Source: CAVXFB01 sp963760935 | Lineage (GTDB): Bacteria > Planctomycetota > Planctomycetia > Pirellulales > Thermoguttaceae | Length of the DNA: 64,000 bases | Direction of reading: 5' to 3' | NCBI GenBank assembly: GCA_963760935.1 | Contig: CAVXFB010000003.1 | Location: forward strand, 124,001-188,000 | In this document: piece after piece, positions 45,693 through 54,807 of the stretch | Numbering within the stretch: the first letter of the stretch is position 1 | How the letters are laid out: every line of letters starts with the position of its first letter | Translations under genes and position numbers: made by a program | The notes under the pieces: model-generated | Database searches by the model: none | Told to the model about the DNA's origin: nothing | The model's input: the letters and a program-made list of their open reading frames with translations, nothing else

Positions 45693-45980
45693 TCAATCGA
45701 GGTGATACACCTCGGGAATACCCTTCCAGTGTTCCCCCTCGGGCGTGTCCGGAAGGCGAATCTGGCAAGGCATACACTCGCGCCACCACTCCTGCGTCTT
45801 CGGATCGGCCGCCATCTTGGCCATGTCCTTCGCGTAATCGTCGCCCGTGTACTCGAAGTAGCTGAATAGGTAAAGTTTACCGTCCAACTCCGTTTCATAG
45901 ATCGAGAAGTTGCGAATGTTGCACAGTTTGATCATTGCATTGATCTCGGGCCAAACACTCGCATGTAACTGATTGTAGTA
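45693..45980 (-). pseudogene. rhaM: L-rhamnose mutarotase, 3' part (split by IS982)
   Basis: YYNQLHASVWPEINAMIKLC, NIRNFSIYETELDGKLYLFS, YFEYTGDDYAKDMAKMAADP, TQEWWRECMPCQIRLP and the terminal VYHLD are the RhaM (DUF718) sequence, including the active-site Trp pair. The 5' part is at 46979-47038, on the other side of the IS982 element; joining through one TAGTA restores the frame. RhaM interconverts the alpha and beta anomers of L-rhamnose. Confidence 0.9.
45976..45980 (-). repeat. Target-site duplication of IS982, left
   Basis: TAGTA, repeated at 46974-46978. Confidence 0.75.
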
Positions 45981-46973
45981 ACCTGAGTTCGGGTTAAGCT
46001 GGGGCGGGAGATAAGAGGCAGAGGACGTTGGCTGCACCGGGACCGAGGCGGAGCGAGGGCTTCTTCGGCTGGTGCGTGTAGGCAAGGAGTCCCGCAATCA
46101 GATTCACCACGAAGTTCGTCGGGCTGCGGTGACGTGTGTGCTCGATCTGCATAATGTTTTTCAGTTGATCGTTCACCGTTTCAATCAACGCTCGTTTGCG
46201 AAGCAGGATTTTGTCGATCAGTGGCATCAGGGTGTTCTTCATGTTGCGACGGATATGCGTTACCAACTGCAAACCACGGGGCCACAACAAGTCGAACAGA
46301 TCGGACGAAATGTAACCCTTGTCGCCAAAAAGTTTTCCGACGAGTCGTTTCGTCAGTCCTGGCACGGGACGGCGGTCGTCGATGTTGCCGGGGGTAAGTT
46401 GAACCGCCAGCAGTTCGCCGCACTCGTTGATGACCAGATGGACCTTGAATCCGAAAAACCAGCCCATCGTTGTCTTGCCGATGCGTGCGATTCCGCGAAA
46501 CACGCGGTTCCTCTCGATTCGTTTGTTGCCGCAGACCGCCAAGGCCGTGGAGTCGATGAACGAAATCCCGGTGCATGAGCCGAACCGCGACTTCAGATAG
46601 CCGCACATCAAGACCAGCACGGAAGGCATCAACTCCACAAAGCGTTGATAACTCACCAGATCGGGAAATTCTGGTCTATGAGAGACGCGCAGCATCCGGT
46701 AGAAATGCTTGAAGTTGCGAAAGTTGCCTTGGTGAAAGGCGATCAGGATCGTGATGATCTCGCTGGCGGTCAGGCGGCCTTTTCGGTTGCGCCGCCGTCG
46801 CCCATCAGCCAAAAGTCGTTGCCGCAAAAGAGGTTCCGCCACCAGACAAAAGTCGTCTACGTCACAAAACAGTTTTTCCCAATCCATGGTATTCTCTCCA
46901 GTTGGCTTCCTTGCCAATGACAAGCTGGGGAGAATACCTTTTTTTGTCCCGAAACGTTATCCCGAACTCAGGT
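45981..46973 (-). mobile_element. IS982-family insertion sequence
   Basis: 993 bp with inverted ends ACCTGAGTTCGGGTTAA and ACCTGAGTTCGGGATAA and 5-bp direct repeats TAGTA. It interrupts rhaM cleanly, so the insertion is recent. Confidence 0.9.
45994..46887 (-). CDS. IS982-family transposase
   Basis: 297 aa from MDWEKLFCDVDDFCLVAEPL, with GGAGAGA upstream. Typical blocks: SEIITILIAFHQGNFRNFKH, YQRFVELMPSV, FIDSTALAVCGNKRI (first Asp), GWFFGFKVHLVINECGELLA, LTPGNIDDRRPV, LFGDKGYISSDLFD (second Asp) and RKRALIETVNDQLKNIMQIE (Glu). Intact and probably active. Confidence 0.92.
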   Translation of the reverse strand: MDWEKLFCDVDDFCLVAEPLLRQRLLADGRRRRNRKGRLTASEIITILIAFHQGNFRNFKHFYRMLRVSHRPEFPDLVSYQRFVELMPSVLVLMCGYLKSRFGSCTGISFIDSTALAVCGNKRIERNRVFRGIARIGKTTMGWFFGFKVHLVINECGELLAVQLTPGNIDDRRPVPGLTKRLVGKLFGDKGYISSDLFDLLWPRGLQLVTHIRRNMKNTLMPLIDKILLRKRALIETVNDQLKNIMQIEHTRHRSPTNFVVNLIAGLLAYTHQPKKPSLRLGPGAANVLCLLSPAPA

Positions 46974-46978
46974 TAGTA

Positions 46979-47038
46979 GTCCTTCTTCGCCGGCTGCAGG
47001 CCGATAACCGAGCCAAATCGTTGAATCTGCTGCTTCAC
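46979..47038 (-). pseudogene. rhaM: L-rhamnose mutarotase, 5' part (split by IS982)
   Basis: Starts at GTG with AAGGAG about 8 nt upstream and reads (M)KQQIQRFGSVIGLQPAKKDY, the RhaM N-terminus (usually IQRFGxVIGLKPEK). The next codons are in 45980 downward after removal of the IS982 element. Confidence 0.85.
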
Positions 47039-47201
47039 GGAACGGCTCCTTCTTGATTGAAAGACTGGTCGTCGCAGAGAACTTGGGGTCATTGTGTCTT
47101 GGTGGCCCGCCGTGTCAAGCTCCACTGGCGTAGCGTAGCTCGCATAACCGATGCTATTTCTAGAGCCTTTGCGAAAATCTCGTTCCAAATCATAGACTCC
47201 T

Positions 47202-48121
47202 ATGACCCAGACTGGGCTGCCTGCAACCCCTAGTGCCGCCGTGGTATGCGTTTCACAGACGGCGGACTCTAACTGTCGCGTAAGACAGTGGGACTTGGTT
47301 GAGTTTGCCGGCGAGGGGAGCTTGGCACGCGTCTTTCGCGCCCGCCCTGCCGGAACGCGTCGGGATCGGCCGGCGACGTACGCCGTAAAGATACTCCGGC
47401 CATGCTGGCAAGACGACATCCGTGCGATCCGCCTGCTACAACGCGAGGCGATGGTAGGACAAAGCACCTCGCATCCGCATCTCGTGCCGATTCTATCCGC
47501 GACGGTGCTCGAATCGCCGCGATTGCTGGTGATGCCTTGGCTCGAAGGAGCGTCGCTGGCGGCCCGATTGGCCGAGGGCCAGGAATTCGACGTTCCCGCA
47601 GCGTTATGGATTGGCGCCAGTCGGCCGAAGCACTTGATGCCCTACACGCGTCAGGTTGGATGCATGGCGACGTGACGCCCGACAACATTCACATCTCTCC
47701 AACGGGCCATGTAACGTTGTTGGACCTGAGCTTCGCCCGACACCGCGATGAGTTTGGCTCGGCCGTCGACCGACCGATTGTGGGCACGTGCAGTTATCTG
47801 GCCCCCGAGTATCTTACGTCTGCCCTAAAACCCGATATACGTAGCGACATCTACAGCCTAGGCACTGTGTTGTTTGAGATGCTCTCCGGCCGCAAGGCTT
47901 TGGTGAGCAACACGCTGGTCGAATTAATGCTTGAGCACAGACAGGCTTCGCCCCCCGATCTGGCGCGGGTCGCCCCGCACGTGCCGCGCGAAGTCGTCCA
48001 AATCGTCCGCCGCATGATGGCCAAAGAGCCGCTACGCCGTCCACAAACTCCTCGCGAACTCATCGACCGCCTGATCGCCCTGGAAATATCTACGTTTTCA
48101 CAGCGGGCGGAGTGCGAATAG
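47202..48121 (+). CDS. Serine/threonine protein kinase-like protein, one frameshift
   Basis: About 306 residues in two frames. N-lobe: VEFAGEGSLARVFRARPAG (glycine loop), YAVKILRP (Lys), hinge LLVMPWLEGASLAARLAEGQ. After the break near 47613 (ATTGG where ATTTGG would restore WRQSAEALDALHASG) comes the C-lobe: WMHGDVTPDNIHI as catalytic loop (HGD, not HRD), LLDLSFARH in the DFG position, GTCSYLAPEYL (APE), RSDIYSLGTVLFEMLSGRKA. The catalytic Asp and Asn are kept. No transmembrane or sensor domain is attached. Confidence 0.8.
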
Positions 48122-48388
48122 GGCAGCGGTCTCGAAAATGCTCATGGCGTCCTGAGCGAAGCGGGGAGGCTACGCCGCCAAGCCCGCTGGATGCCGTGGT
48201 GGAGTGGATTGTTTGCACACCCGACCACATACAAACCATGACCTTCGAGGGACCGCCAATCTACTTGCGCCACGTCGCAAAACGCGGAATCGGCCAGATC
48301 GTCCGCGTCTCGAACAGCGTCATCGCCAATGGTAGAATGTTGGTGTCTCTCAACCAGCATTGGCAACAACCAGCATTAGCAAACAAAG

Positions 48389-49796
48389 ATGGACTCCGGA
48401 ACAAGCATTGTCAGGATAACGCGGCTGCTCGTTGCCTGCACCTGTATGTGGGCTCAATCGTTTGCTTCCGCTTCGGCCACGCCTCCGAGGTATTGCGTCG
48501 TCGATACCGGACAAACGGCCGTCTTCAACGCCAATCATCAACTCCTGAAGGCGCCCAAGGCCGGCGAGCCGTTCTATGGCCAAGACGCCTACTACCAGGG
48601 GTCCAAACCAAGCTATCGCGATAACGGCGACGGCACGGTCACCGACTTGAACACGGGCCTCATGTGGGTCCAGGCGCGCGGCTCGAAATTGCCCTGGAAC
48701 GCGGCTCTTGCAGGCGCGGCCAAGTGTCGCGTCGGCCGCCACACCGACTGGCGGATGCCGACTATCAAGGAACTTTACTCCCTGATCGATTTTTGCGGGG
48801 GTTACCACCCAGAAGGCAACTCCGTGCCGTATCTCAACACGAAGTATTTCCGCTTCGCCTACGGCGACACGTCAAAGGGCGAACGCCCAATTGACTGCCA
48901 GGATTGGAGCGCGACCAAATACATCAGCACGACGATGGGCGGCAATTCTACGGTCTTCGGCGTCAACTTCGCCGACGGGCGCATCAAGGGCTATCCGACG
49001 CACAGGCCGGGGCCCGGAGCGGGCGAGGCGCACAAACTATATGTCCGCTACGTTCGCGGCAATCCCGACTATGGCAAGAACGACTTTCGTGACAACGGCA
49101 ACGGCACCATCAGCGATCTCGCGACAGGCCTGATGTGGTCCCGTGGCGATAGCAAGGTCGGCATGAACTGGGAGGCCGCGTTGACGTGGGTTCAGAAAAT
49201 GAATGCTAAACGCTACCTCAGTTACAGCGACTGGCGACTGCCAAACGCCAAGGAGCTCCAGAGTATCGTCGATTACACGCGAGCGCCTGAGGTCACTCAT
49301 TCGCCCGCCATCGATCCCATCTTTCAGACCACCAGGCTTGGCAACGGCGAGTATCCTTACTTCTGGTCTGGTACGACCCATCTTGACGGGCCGCTAGATC
49401 GCCTGGGCACTGCGGCGGTCTACGTCGCGTTTGGTCGTGCGCTGGGATGGATGCAGATTCCACCGGGCGCAGGCTCGTATCGATCTTCTTGACGTTCACG
49501 GCGCGGGGGCGCAGTGCAGCGATCCCAAGAGCGGCGATCCGGCCGCCTTTCCGCACGGCCGTGGGCCGCAAGGCGACGATATCCGAATCTACAACTTCGT
49601 GCGTCTGGTGAGGAACATCAATCCGAATTCCATACGGCTCGTCCAGCCTGATAGCACTCCGCTAAACCGAGGCAACGATCAATTTCCGCGCTCGTCGGAA
49701 GGACCGGCGATGGGACCACCCAACTCGGGTCCTCCGCCGGAGATGGGAGCACAGTCAGGCGTGCGTCGGCCGCCTCCTCGGCGGCCTCGCCGGTAA
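48389..49796 (+). CDS. Secreted DUF1566 (Lcl C-terminal-like) protein, one frameshift
   Basis: Signal peptide VACTCMWAQSFASASA, then two copies of the DUF1566 module: RDNGDGTVTDLNTGLMWVQA with HTDWRMPTIKELYSLIDF, and RDNGNGTISDLATGLMWSRG with YSDWRLPNAKELQSIVDYTR. A frame change near 49485 (one T too many in ATCTTCTT) leads to LLDVHGAGAQCSDPKSGDPA, DIRIYNFVRLVRN and a proline-rich tail. DUF1566 resembles formylglycine-generating-enzyme and C-type-lectin-like folds found in surface proteins. Function unknown. Confidence 0.8.
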
Positions 49797-49877
49797 ATCA
49801 ACATTTGATTGACCGGACGCTGATTGGCATCGCCCTTCGCTCGCATGCGTCGCGGCCCAGAGTTTCACTGTGGAACT

Positions 49878-50557
49878 CTACGCGGCCTTTCGTTGGACAA
49901 CGAACTCGTAAAGATGGGCATTCCCCTGCTTGCCGACCTCTAGTGCCGCGGCCGTATGACGCAGGCAATACGCAATCCGCTGTGCCGTCCAGCGTGGCAC
50001 ACCGAGCGCCTCGGCCAAGTGGCCCGTATGAAACGGCTGCGGCAACGGGCAACTGACCAATCGAGCCAGATCGGCTGCCGTGCGAAACCGGTACGTCTCG
50101 TGAACTGCCACGAGCCGCTGATCGCCCACCTGATGGTCGTCCGCGCGCCAGCGCCGACGGCGGCCGTGGCCCGGATAACGCCACTCGTCGATCTCGATGA
50201 GCGGCACTTCCAGCGTCAAACGCTTATGAGGGAAGACGCGGCAGAAATGGACCAGTTCGTCGAACAACTCAAAAATCGTGCCTCGCTTTGGGCTTAACCG
50301 CCGGGATGTAACCGGACCGTCCGGCTTTGCTTGCTTGACCAGCATCTTGTCGCGATGATCGGCTTGACGACGGTCACGCAGTGATTTTTGAGCAGTGCCC
50401 GAATCTTGTCGCGAATAGCCGCCAGCGAGCCCAGTTGGATCTCGATCAGGCGGTCGCCCGATACGGCGTCGATGCGATGCGCGCCGAGCGGCACCTCGAA
50501 GCGGACATCCTCGCCGCCATACAGGCTTTTCAATTCCCGGTGCAGCGAGGTTTCCAT
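49878..50557 (-). CDS. Planctomycete conserved hypothetical, one frameshift
   Basis: From METSLHRELKSLYGGEDVRF: an endonuclease-like start (VRFEVPLGAHRIDAVSGDRL, IEIQLGSLAAIRDKIRALLK, CVTVVKPII, i.e. an E-x-Q type core as in restriction-like nucleases), a break near 50345, then DKMLVKQAKPDGPVTSRRLS, IDEWRYPGHGRRRRWRADDH and a C-terminal winged helix (HTGHLAEALGVPRWTAQRIA). I recall this as a conserved family in planctomycetes. Nuclease activity is only suggested by the pattern. Confidence 0.7.
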
Positions 50558-50887
50558 GGCGGCGAATTAGACCAAAAGGACATCGCGGGAAGAGATGACC
50601 GGTCAACCGTATTATCGTACGGCAAACGCCGACACGTTCAGAACTTTGCCCCGATTGGGATGCGTCTGCAAGCCGCGGCGCTGGCATGCGCCTTCGCGGT
50701 CAGTTCGGATCAACAAAGGCGTGTTCCCGGCTCCGGCCGGATTGAGCATTAAGAGCCAGCACGATGAAGCGAGTAGTCTTGCGGAAAATCGCCCCCTCTC
50801 TCAGCGGGGAATCGCATTCGTGGCGTCCACATAGGCATCAAGCTGAGAAAAAAGAGCCTCAAATGGATTCGAGGGAGAGAGTATGGA

Positions 50888-50958
50888 GGGAACACTAATT
50901 CTCGCCGATCCTCGCTAATCTCCTCAATCAGCGCCAATTAGTGGCGTTTAGTGTTCCC
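50888..50958. repeat. 71-bp inverted repeat
   Basis: Perfect 11-bp ends GGGAACACTAA and TTAGTGTTCCC, with CGCCAATTAGTGGCG inside. The region 50558-51101 has no gene I can support. A 17-bp direct repeat TCGCATTCGTGGCGTCC occurs at 50812 and 51018. Confidence 0.5.
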
Positions 50959-51101
50959 CCAGTTTCATTCCGTCTTCCTTGTTTCGATAGTATGTCCTTA
51001 ACTTGATGCGTATGGGGTCGCATTCGTGGCGTCCCACGTTCAATGACACTGGGCCGCCTTGGAGCATCGACGCAAGCGATTGTCATCCCATAGGTTACAA
51101 G

Positions 51102-51174
51102 CACGCCCGGCAGGATTCGAACCTGCAACCAGCGGATTAGAAATCCGCTGCTCTATCCCTTGAGCTACGGGCGC
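51102..51174 (-). tRNA. tRNA-Arg(UCU)
   Basis: Complete cloverleaf of 73 bases without encoded CCA: acceptor GCGCCCG/CGGGCGT, D arm GCTCAAGGGATAGAGC, anticodon loop TTTCTAA (UCU), T arm GCAGG-TTCGAATC-CTGC. Its 5' half is the attachment sequence of the adjacent element, whose DNA therefore supplies the present promoter side. Confidence 0.93.
51136..51174 (-). repeat. att copy 1 (within tRNA-Arg)
   Basis: 39 bp from the anticodon loop to the 5' end of the tRNA, repeated exactly at 61817-61855 and with one mismatch at 63709-63747. Confidence 0.85.
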
Positions 51175-51242
51175 TTTTCCCCGGTATTTCTCGGGGCTTA
51201 TTGACGGTTTCCAGGATTCTGCTACAATGTGTTAGAACTGCT

Positions 51243-51263
51243 TGACACCCGTTCTGACACCCG
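51243..51263 (+). repeat. Left-end direct repeats TGACACCCG x2
   Basis: TGACACCCG at 51243-51251 and 51255-51263, 12 bp apart, between att and integrase. The same 9-mer forms each arm of the palindrome at the right end (61675-61693), as expected for integrase arm sites. Confidence 0.6.
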
Positions 51264-51290
51264 CACGCCAATCATAGGAAAAACGTGGCA

Positions 51291-52494
51291 ATGGTCAAGA
51301 CTACCACCAATAAGGCGACCAGCAAAGTGGGCAAGCCCCGCCCTGACTTCCCGCTCTTTCCCCACGCGACAAACCGATGGGCCAAGAAATTTCGGGGCAA
51401 GCTGGAATACTTTGGAAGCGTAACCGCCGACCCAGAAGGCAAGGCCGCCCTCGATAAGTGGCTAAACCAAAAGGATGCACTTCTAGCCGGCCGCAGGCCG
51501 CGGGTGTCGCGTGAGGGGTTCACCGTCCGGGAAATCTGCAATCGCTTCCTGACCAATCGGCAAGACAAGATGAGGGCCGGCGAGCTATCGCCGGTGAGCT
51601 TTGCCGACTACCACGCAACTTGCGCAAGATCGTCAAAGCCTTCGGAACGGCACGCATCGTAGATGATCTAGATGCCAGCGACTTTGAGCACTTCCGTCGC
51701 AGCATGGCAAAACGCTGGGGGCCAGTCACGCTAGCAAACGAAATCCGCCGTATCCGGGTAGTTTTTCGCTATGCCGAGCAAAACCAGTTGGTTGCCGCGC
51801 CTATTCGCTACGGCAGCGAGTTCAAGCCGCCACCGCGCCGCGTACTGCGGAAGGAACGGCAGGGCAAGGGGCTGCGAATGTTCGAGGCCGAACAAGTGAG
51901 AGCGATCCTCGATAAGGCGGAAACGCCCCTCAAGGCAATGGTGCTGCTGGCCATCAATACCGGCCTGGGCAACTACGACATCACCTGCCTGCCATCCAAA
52001 GCCATCAATCTAAAAACCGCTTGGCTCGACTATCCACGCCAAAAGACCAGCATCGGACGCCGCTGCCCACTCTGGCCTGAAACAGTGGCCGCAATCCGCG
52101 AATCGCTAAAACACCGACCCAAGCCAAAGAAACGCGAACATGCCGGTTTGCTGTTTGTTACGAAGTACGGGCAGCCCTGGGGTGTGAGGTCCGTCACCGA
52201 ACCGGACAAGAAAGGCAAGGTCCGCAAAAATGCCGACGATCCGGTGTGCAAGGAGTTCGCCAAACTGATAAAGGCGCTAAAGCTACACCGCCACGGCCTG
52301 GGCTTCTACGCTCTGCGCCACACGTTCGAGACGATCGGGGGTGACTCCGGGACCAAGTTGCCGTCGACGCCATCATGGGCCACGCACGCGACGATATGGC
52401 CAGTCTGTACCGCGAGCGCATTGACGACGACCGGCTGCTGGCCGTTACGGATCACGTCAGAAAGTGGCTTTTCGGAGATCAAGAAACGAAGTAG
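51291..52494 (+). CDS. int: Tyrosine recombinase (integrase), two frameshifts
   Basis: About 400 residues in three frames. N-terminal arm/core-binding part (KWLNQKDALLAGRRPRVSRE, FTVREICNRFLTNRQDKMRA); break near 51616; then KIVKAFGTARIVDDLDASDF, NEIRRIRVVFRYAEQNQLV, AVLLAINTGLG-type box and GLGFYALRHTFETIGGDS (R..HxxR region); break near 52342 (TCCGGG for TCCCGGG), then DQVAVDAIMGHARDDMASLY with the final His and Tyr, ending at 52494. Each break is one missing base. Adjacent to att, it should catalyse integration into tRNA-Arg. Confidence 0.88.
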
Positions 52495-52613
52495 GATCAC
52501 GCATTGCCGGGACGGCCGCCCGTACAGCGGCCAAGCGACCGGGCGGGTGCTCGTAGGAAACCTAATCGCCTACGACGCCCGCCTGGACGGCCCGGCGAAA
52601 GGATTAGGAAATC

Positions 52614-53213
52614 ATGCAACGAAAACGCTCAATTGTTGCGGCTTTTTCTGAGGCAATCGAGGAAATTGCACCGCAGATTGCCAACTCACTGGCCGAATGG
52701 GAAAACGCCTACGGCCAGCCCTATCCTAAGAGTGACGAAGATTGGGTACGGCTCCTGGTACAAGCCGGCATGTCTCCCGACGCTGTTTTGAATTGCCGCT
52801 ATTCGCCAGAACATGCCGTTGCGATTGTCGAAGGATACTTACAGCGGCTCTGCGATCAGCGAAAGCAAATGGCGAATCCGTCCGACACCCCCGTATCGGA
52901 CCCACAAGCTGATATTGCCCAAGTGGCAGGGCAACCGCCCACACATCGCCGAATAACGTACGGGGCAAAGATGCTCGAAGCCGTGCAGGACGATCCGACA
53001 CGAGTAGAGTGGACGGCGGAACAATGGGCAAATTATCTCGGATGTGCCCGTTCTACGGTTGTCGGCACCAAGACGTGGATTACATATTCCACGTTCCGCG
53101 AAGTGGCGCGCGGAAAACGTGCAGAACAAGCATACAAGAAAAACCTCGACGGGAAGATTGATAGGCGACGGCTGCCGAAGCGAAAGGCCAGACTGTATAG
53201 CCTTGATGACTGA
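52614..53213 (+). CDS. Element hypothetical protein
   Basis: 199 aa. A helical N-terminus (RSIVAAFSEAIEEIAPQIAN), a linker, and a possible helix-turn-helix (RVEWTAEQWANYLGCARSTV, VGTKTWITYSTF) followed by a basic tail (KKNLDGKIDRRRLPKRKAR). Possibly DNA-binding. I do not recognise the family. It is followed by a terminator. Confidence 0.6.
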   Translation: MQRKRSIVAAFSEAIEEIAPQIANSLAEWENAYGQPYPKSDEDWVRLLVQAGMSPDAVLNCRYSPEHAVAIVEGYLQRLCDQRKQMANPSDTPVSDPQADIAQVAGQPPTHRRITYGAKMLEAVQDDPTRVEWTAEQWANYLGCARSTVVGTKTWITYSTFREVARGKRAEQAYKKNLDGKIDRRRLPKRKARLYSLDD

Positions 53214-53265
53214 ACAATTCAACCGAACAACCGAACAATTCAAAAAAATCTGAAAATCTAAAAAT

Positions 53266-53298
53266 GGGCCGTATTCTGCGGGAATGACGGCCCTTTTT
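53266..53298 (+). terminator. Rho-independent terminator
   Basis: GGGCCGT (53266-53272) and ACGGCCC (53287-53293) form a 7-bp stem followed by TTTTT. It separates the integrase-side genes from the replication block. Just upstream is a short AACCGAACAA direct repeat. Confidence 0.85.
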
Positions 53299-53365
53299 GC
53301 TGCGCTCATGCCAATCGTTCACTCGCAAAAAGCGAACGAACATAGGGAGGGTAGGAGCCGCAGAA

Positions 53366-53548
53366 ATGACAAATACCTGTCCACTACCGAGCTACCCCGA
53401 TTCGGTTGCCGCACTTGTCGCCATTGTTCGCGCCGCAGACAAGAGCGGCGATAAGCGTCTAGCACGTGCAGCACGGCGTGAGTTGGCGACTAAATACGGG
53501 GTTCGGCTGGAGCGATCCACAGACCAGGAGGCCGCATCGTGCAAGTAG
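53366..53548 (+). CDS. Small element protein
   Basis: 60 aa from MTNTCPLPSYPDSVAALVAI; a GGAG-rich leader precedes the ATG. The middle is helical (VRAADKSGDKRLARAARREL). Its stop overlaps the start of the next gene, so the two are co-translated. No function known. Confidence 0.6.
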   Translation: MTNTCPLPSYPDSVAALVAIVRAADKSGDKRLARAARRELATKYGVRLERSTDQEAASCK

Positions 53549-53799
53549 CCTCGCGCAAGACGAAGCTGTCCCCTCCACAACTTGCCGCCCAGTGGGGCGT
53601 AGACGTCCACAAGATTCTTTCTTGGATCAAGGCCGGCGAGTTGAGGGCGATCAACGTCGCCACCGATCGGAACGGCAGACCCCGCTACGCGATCGACATA
53701 TCCGACGTGGCCGCCTTCGAGGCCGGCCGAGCAGTTCAACCACCGACGCCACGACTACGCCGAAGGCGTGCGGACCCCTCAGTAATTCAGTTTTTTTAG
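53539..53799 (+). CDS. Excisionase-like HTH protein
   Basis: 86 aa starting at GTG with a strong AGGAGG 6 nt upstream, inside the end of the preceding gene. LSPPQLAAQWGVDVHKILSW, IKAGELRAINVATDRNGRPR and YAIDISDVAAFEAGR are the MerR-like helix-turn-helix of excisionases and AlpA-type regulators. It may direct excision or control early genes. Confidence 0.75.
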   Translation: MQVASRKTKLSPPQLAAQWGVDVHKILSWIKAGELRAINVATDRNGRPRYAIDISDVAAFEAGRAVQPPTPRLRRRRADPSVIQFF

Positions 53800-53857
53800 C
53801 GCAAAGTTTCGGCCGGGCGACGGCAAATCTACCCGGCCGAAAAAAGGAGAATGTTCT

Positions 53858-54616
53858 ATGACTGAATGTACTGCAATTTCGCTGGTCGAGCAAGAGACGG
53901 ACAAATCCATCCGCAAGATCGTCAGCAATACTGCAATCGCTAGTGCTCTTTCCGGCATAGAGGAACGTAGCCTGACACGATGCGAACGTGCCATCGAACG
54001 TGGAATTGGCACATTCATTGAAGTCGGAAAGGCGCTTTTGGAAATACGCGAAGGGAAGCTCTACCGTCGCAGTAACGAAACCTTCGCCGACTACTGCCGC
54101 GATCGCTGGGGTTTCAACGATAGCCGTGCGCGACAGCTTATCGCAGCAGCTAAGACAGCGGAAAGCGTTACCACGGTAACGGTCAGCAGCGAGCGAGTTG
54201 CCAGAGCGATCAACGCCGTCCCCAAGGACAAACGCGACCAGGTGGTCGGCTGGGCCAAGGAAAAATCCGACGGTAAGCCGCTGACCGCCAAGGCTATTCG
54301 TGAGGCCGAGGTGGAGTTCCTCGAAGCCGAGCCCGACGAGATGGTCGAGAAGGCCCGCACGCTCCGCGCCTCGGGCGACCAAGAGTTGATCGGCGCGGTC
54401 AAGGCCGGCACGATGGAGTTGGACGAGGCGGTCGCTAAGATCACGGAGCCATCGCCGCACACTGTACTAGGGAAGGGCGTCTTCCTTGCGAACGAAGCGA
54501 TCGACGTCCTAAAACGCATTCCGCAAAACGATGGTCTGCGGTGGAGGGCGTTTCAGATCGTTGACGACTGGCTACATGCGAACTGGCCGGCCAAGCCCAC
54601 GGAGGGCCACGAGTAA
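53858..54616 (+). CDS. ParB/KfrA-like element protein
   Basis: 252 aa. RCERAIERGIGTFIEVGKAL, LEIREGKLYRRSNETFADYC, RDRWGFNDSRARQLIAAAKT form a DNA-binding helical unit common in plasmid and phage proteins (often with ParB). The second half is helical and acidic. Its stop overlaps the next start by ATGA-type coupling. Confidence 0.65.
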   Translation: MTECTAISLVEQETDKSIRKIVSNTAIASALSGIEERSLTRCERAIERGIGTFIEVGKALLEIREGKLYRRSNETFADYCRDRWGFNDSRARQLIAAAKTAESVTTVTVSSERVARAINAVPKDKRDQVVGWAKEKSDGKPLTAKAIREAEVEFLEAEPDEMVEKARTLRASGDQELIGAVKAGTMELDEAVAKITEPSPHTVLGKGVFLANEAIDVLKRIPQNDGLRWRAFQIVDDWLHANWPAKPTEGHE

Positions 54617-54807
54617 TGACCACCACCTCCAACGAAATCCCCGCTCATGCTGCTGGCGATGCGGCAGTTCATTTCCTCCGCGAACTTGATCGTTTAGACG
54701 AACCCAACGATTCGGAATTGGGCGTCACGATCCGCCGCGTCGAAGCAGACGTTCTTGAAATCTTGATCCGCACGAAGCGTCGGGAACTGGGGGTCCAGCA
54801 TGGATAG
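54616..54807 (+). CDS. Small element protein
   Basis: 63 aa, MTTTSNEIPAHAAGDAAVHF to LIRTKRRELGVQHG. It starts at the last base of the upstream stop and overlaps the initiator gene by 8 bases, so it is part of one tightly packed operon. Unknown function. Confidence 0.55.
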   Translation: MTTTSNEIPAHAAGDAAVHFLRELDRLDEPNDSELGVTIRRVEADVLEILIRTKRRELGVQHG

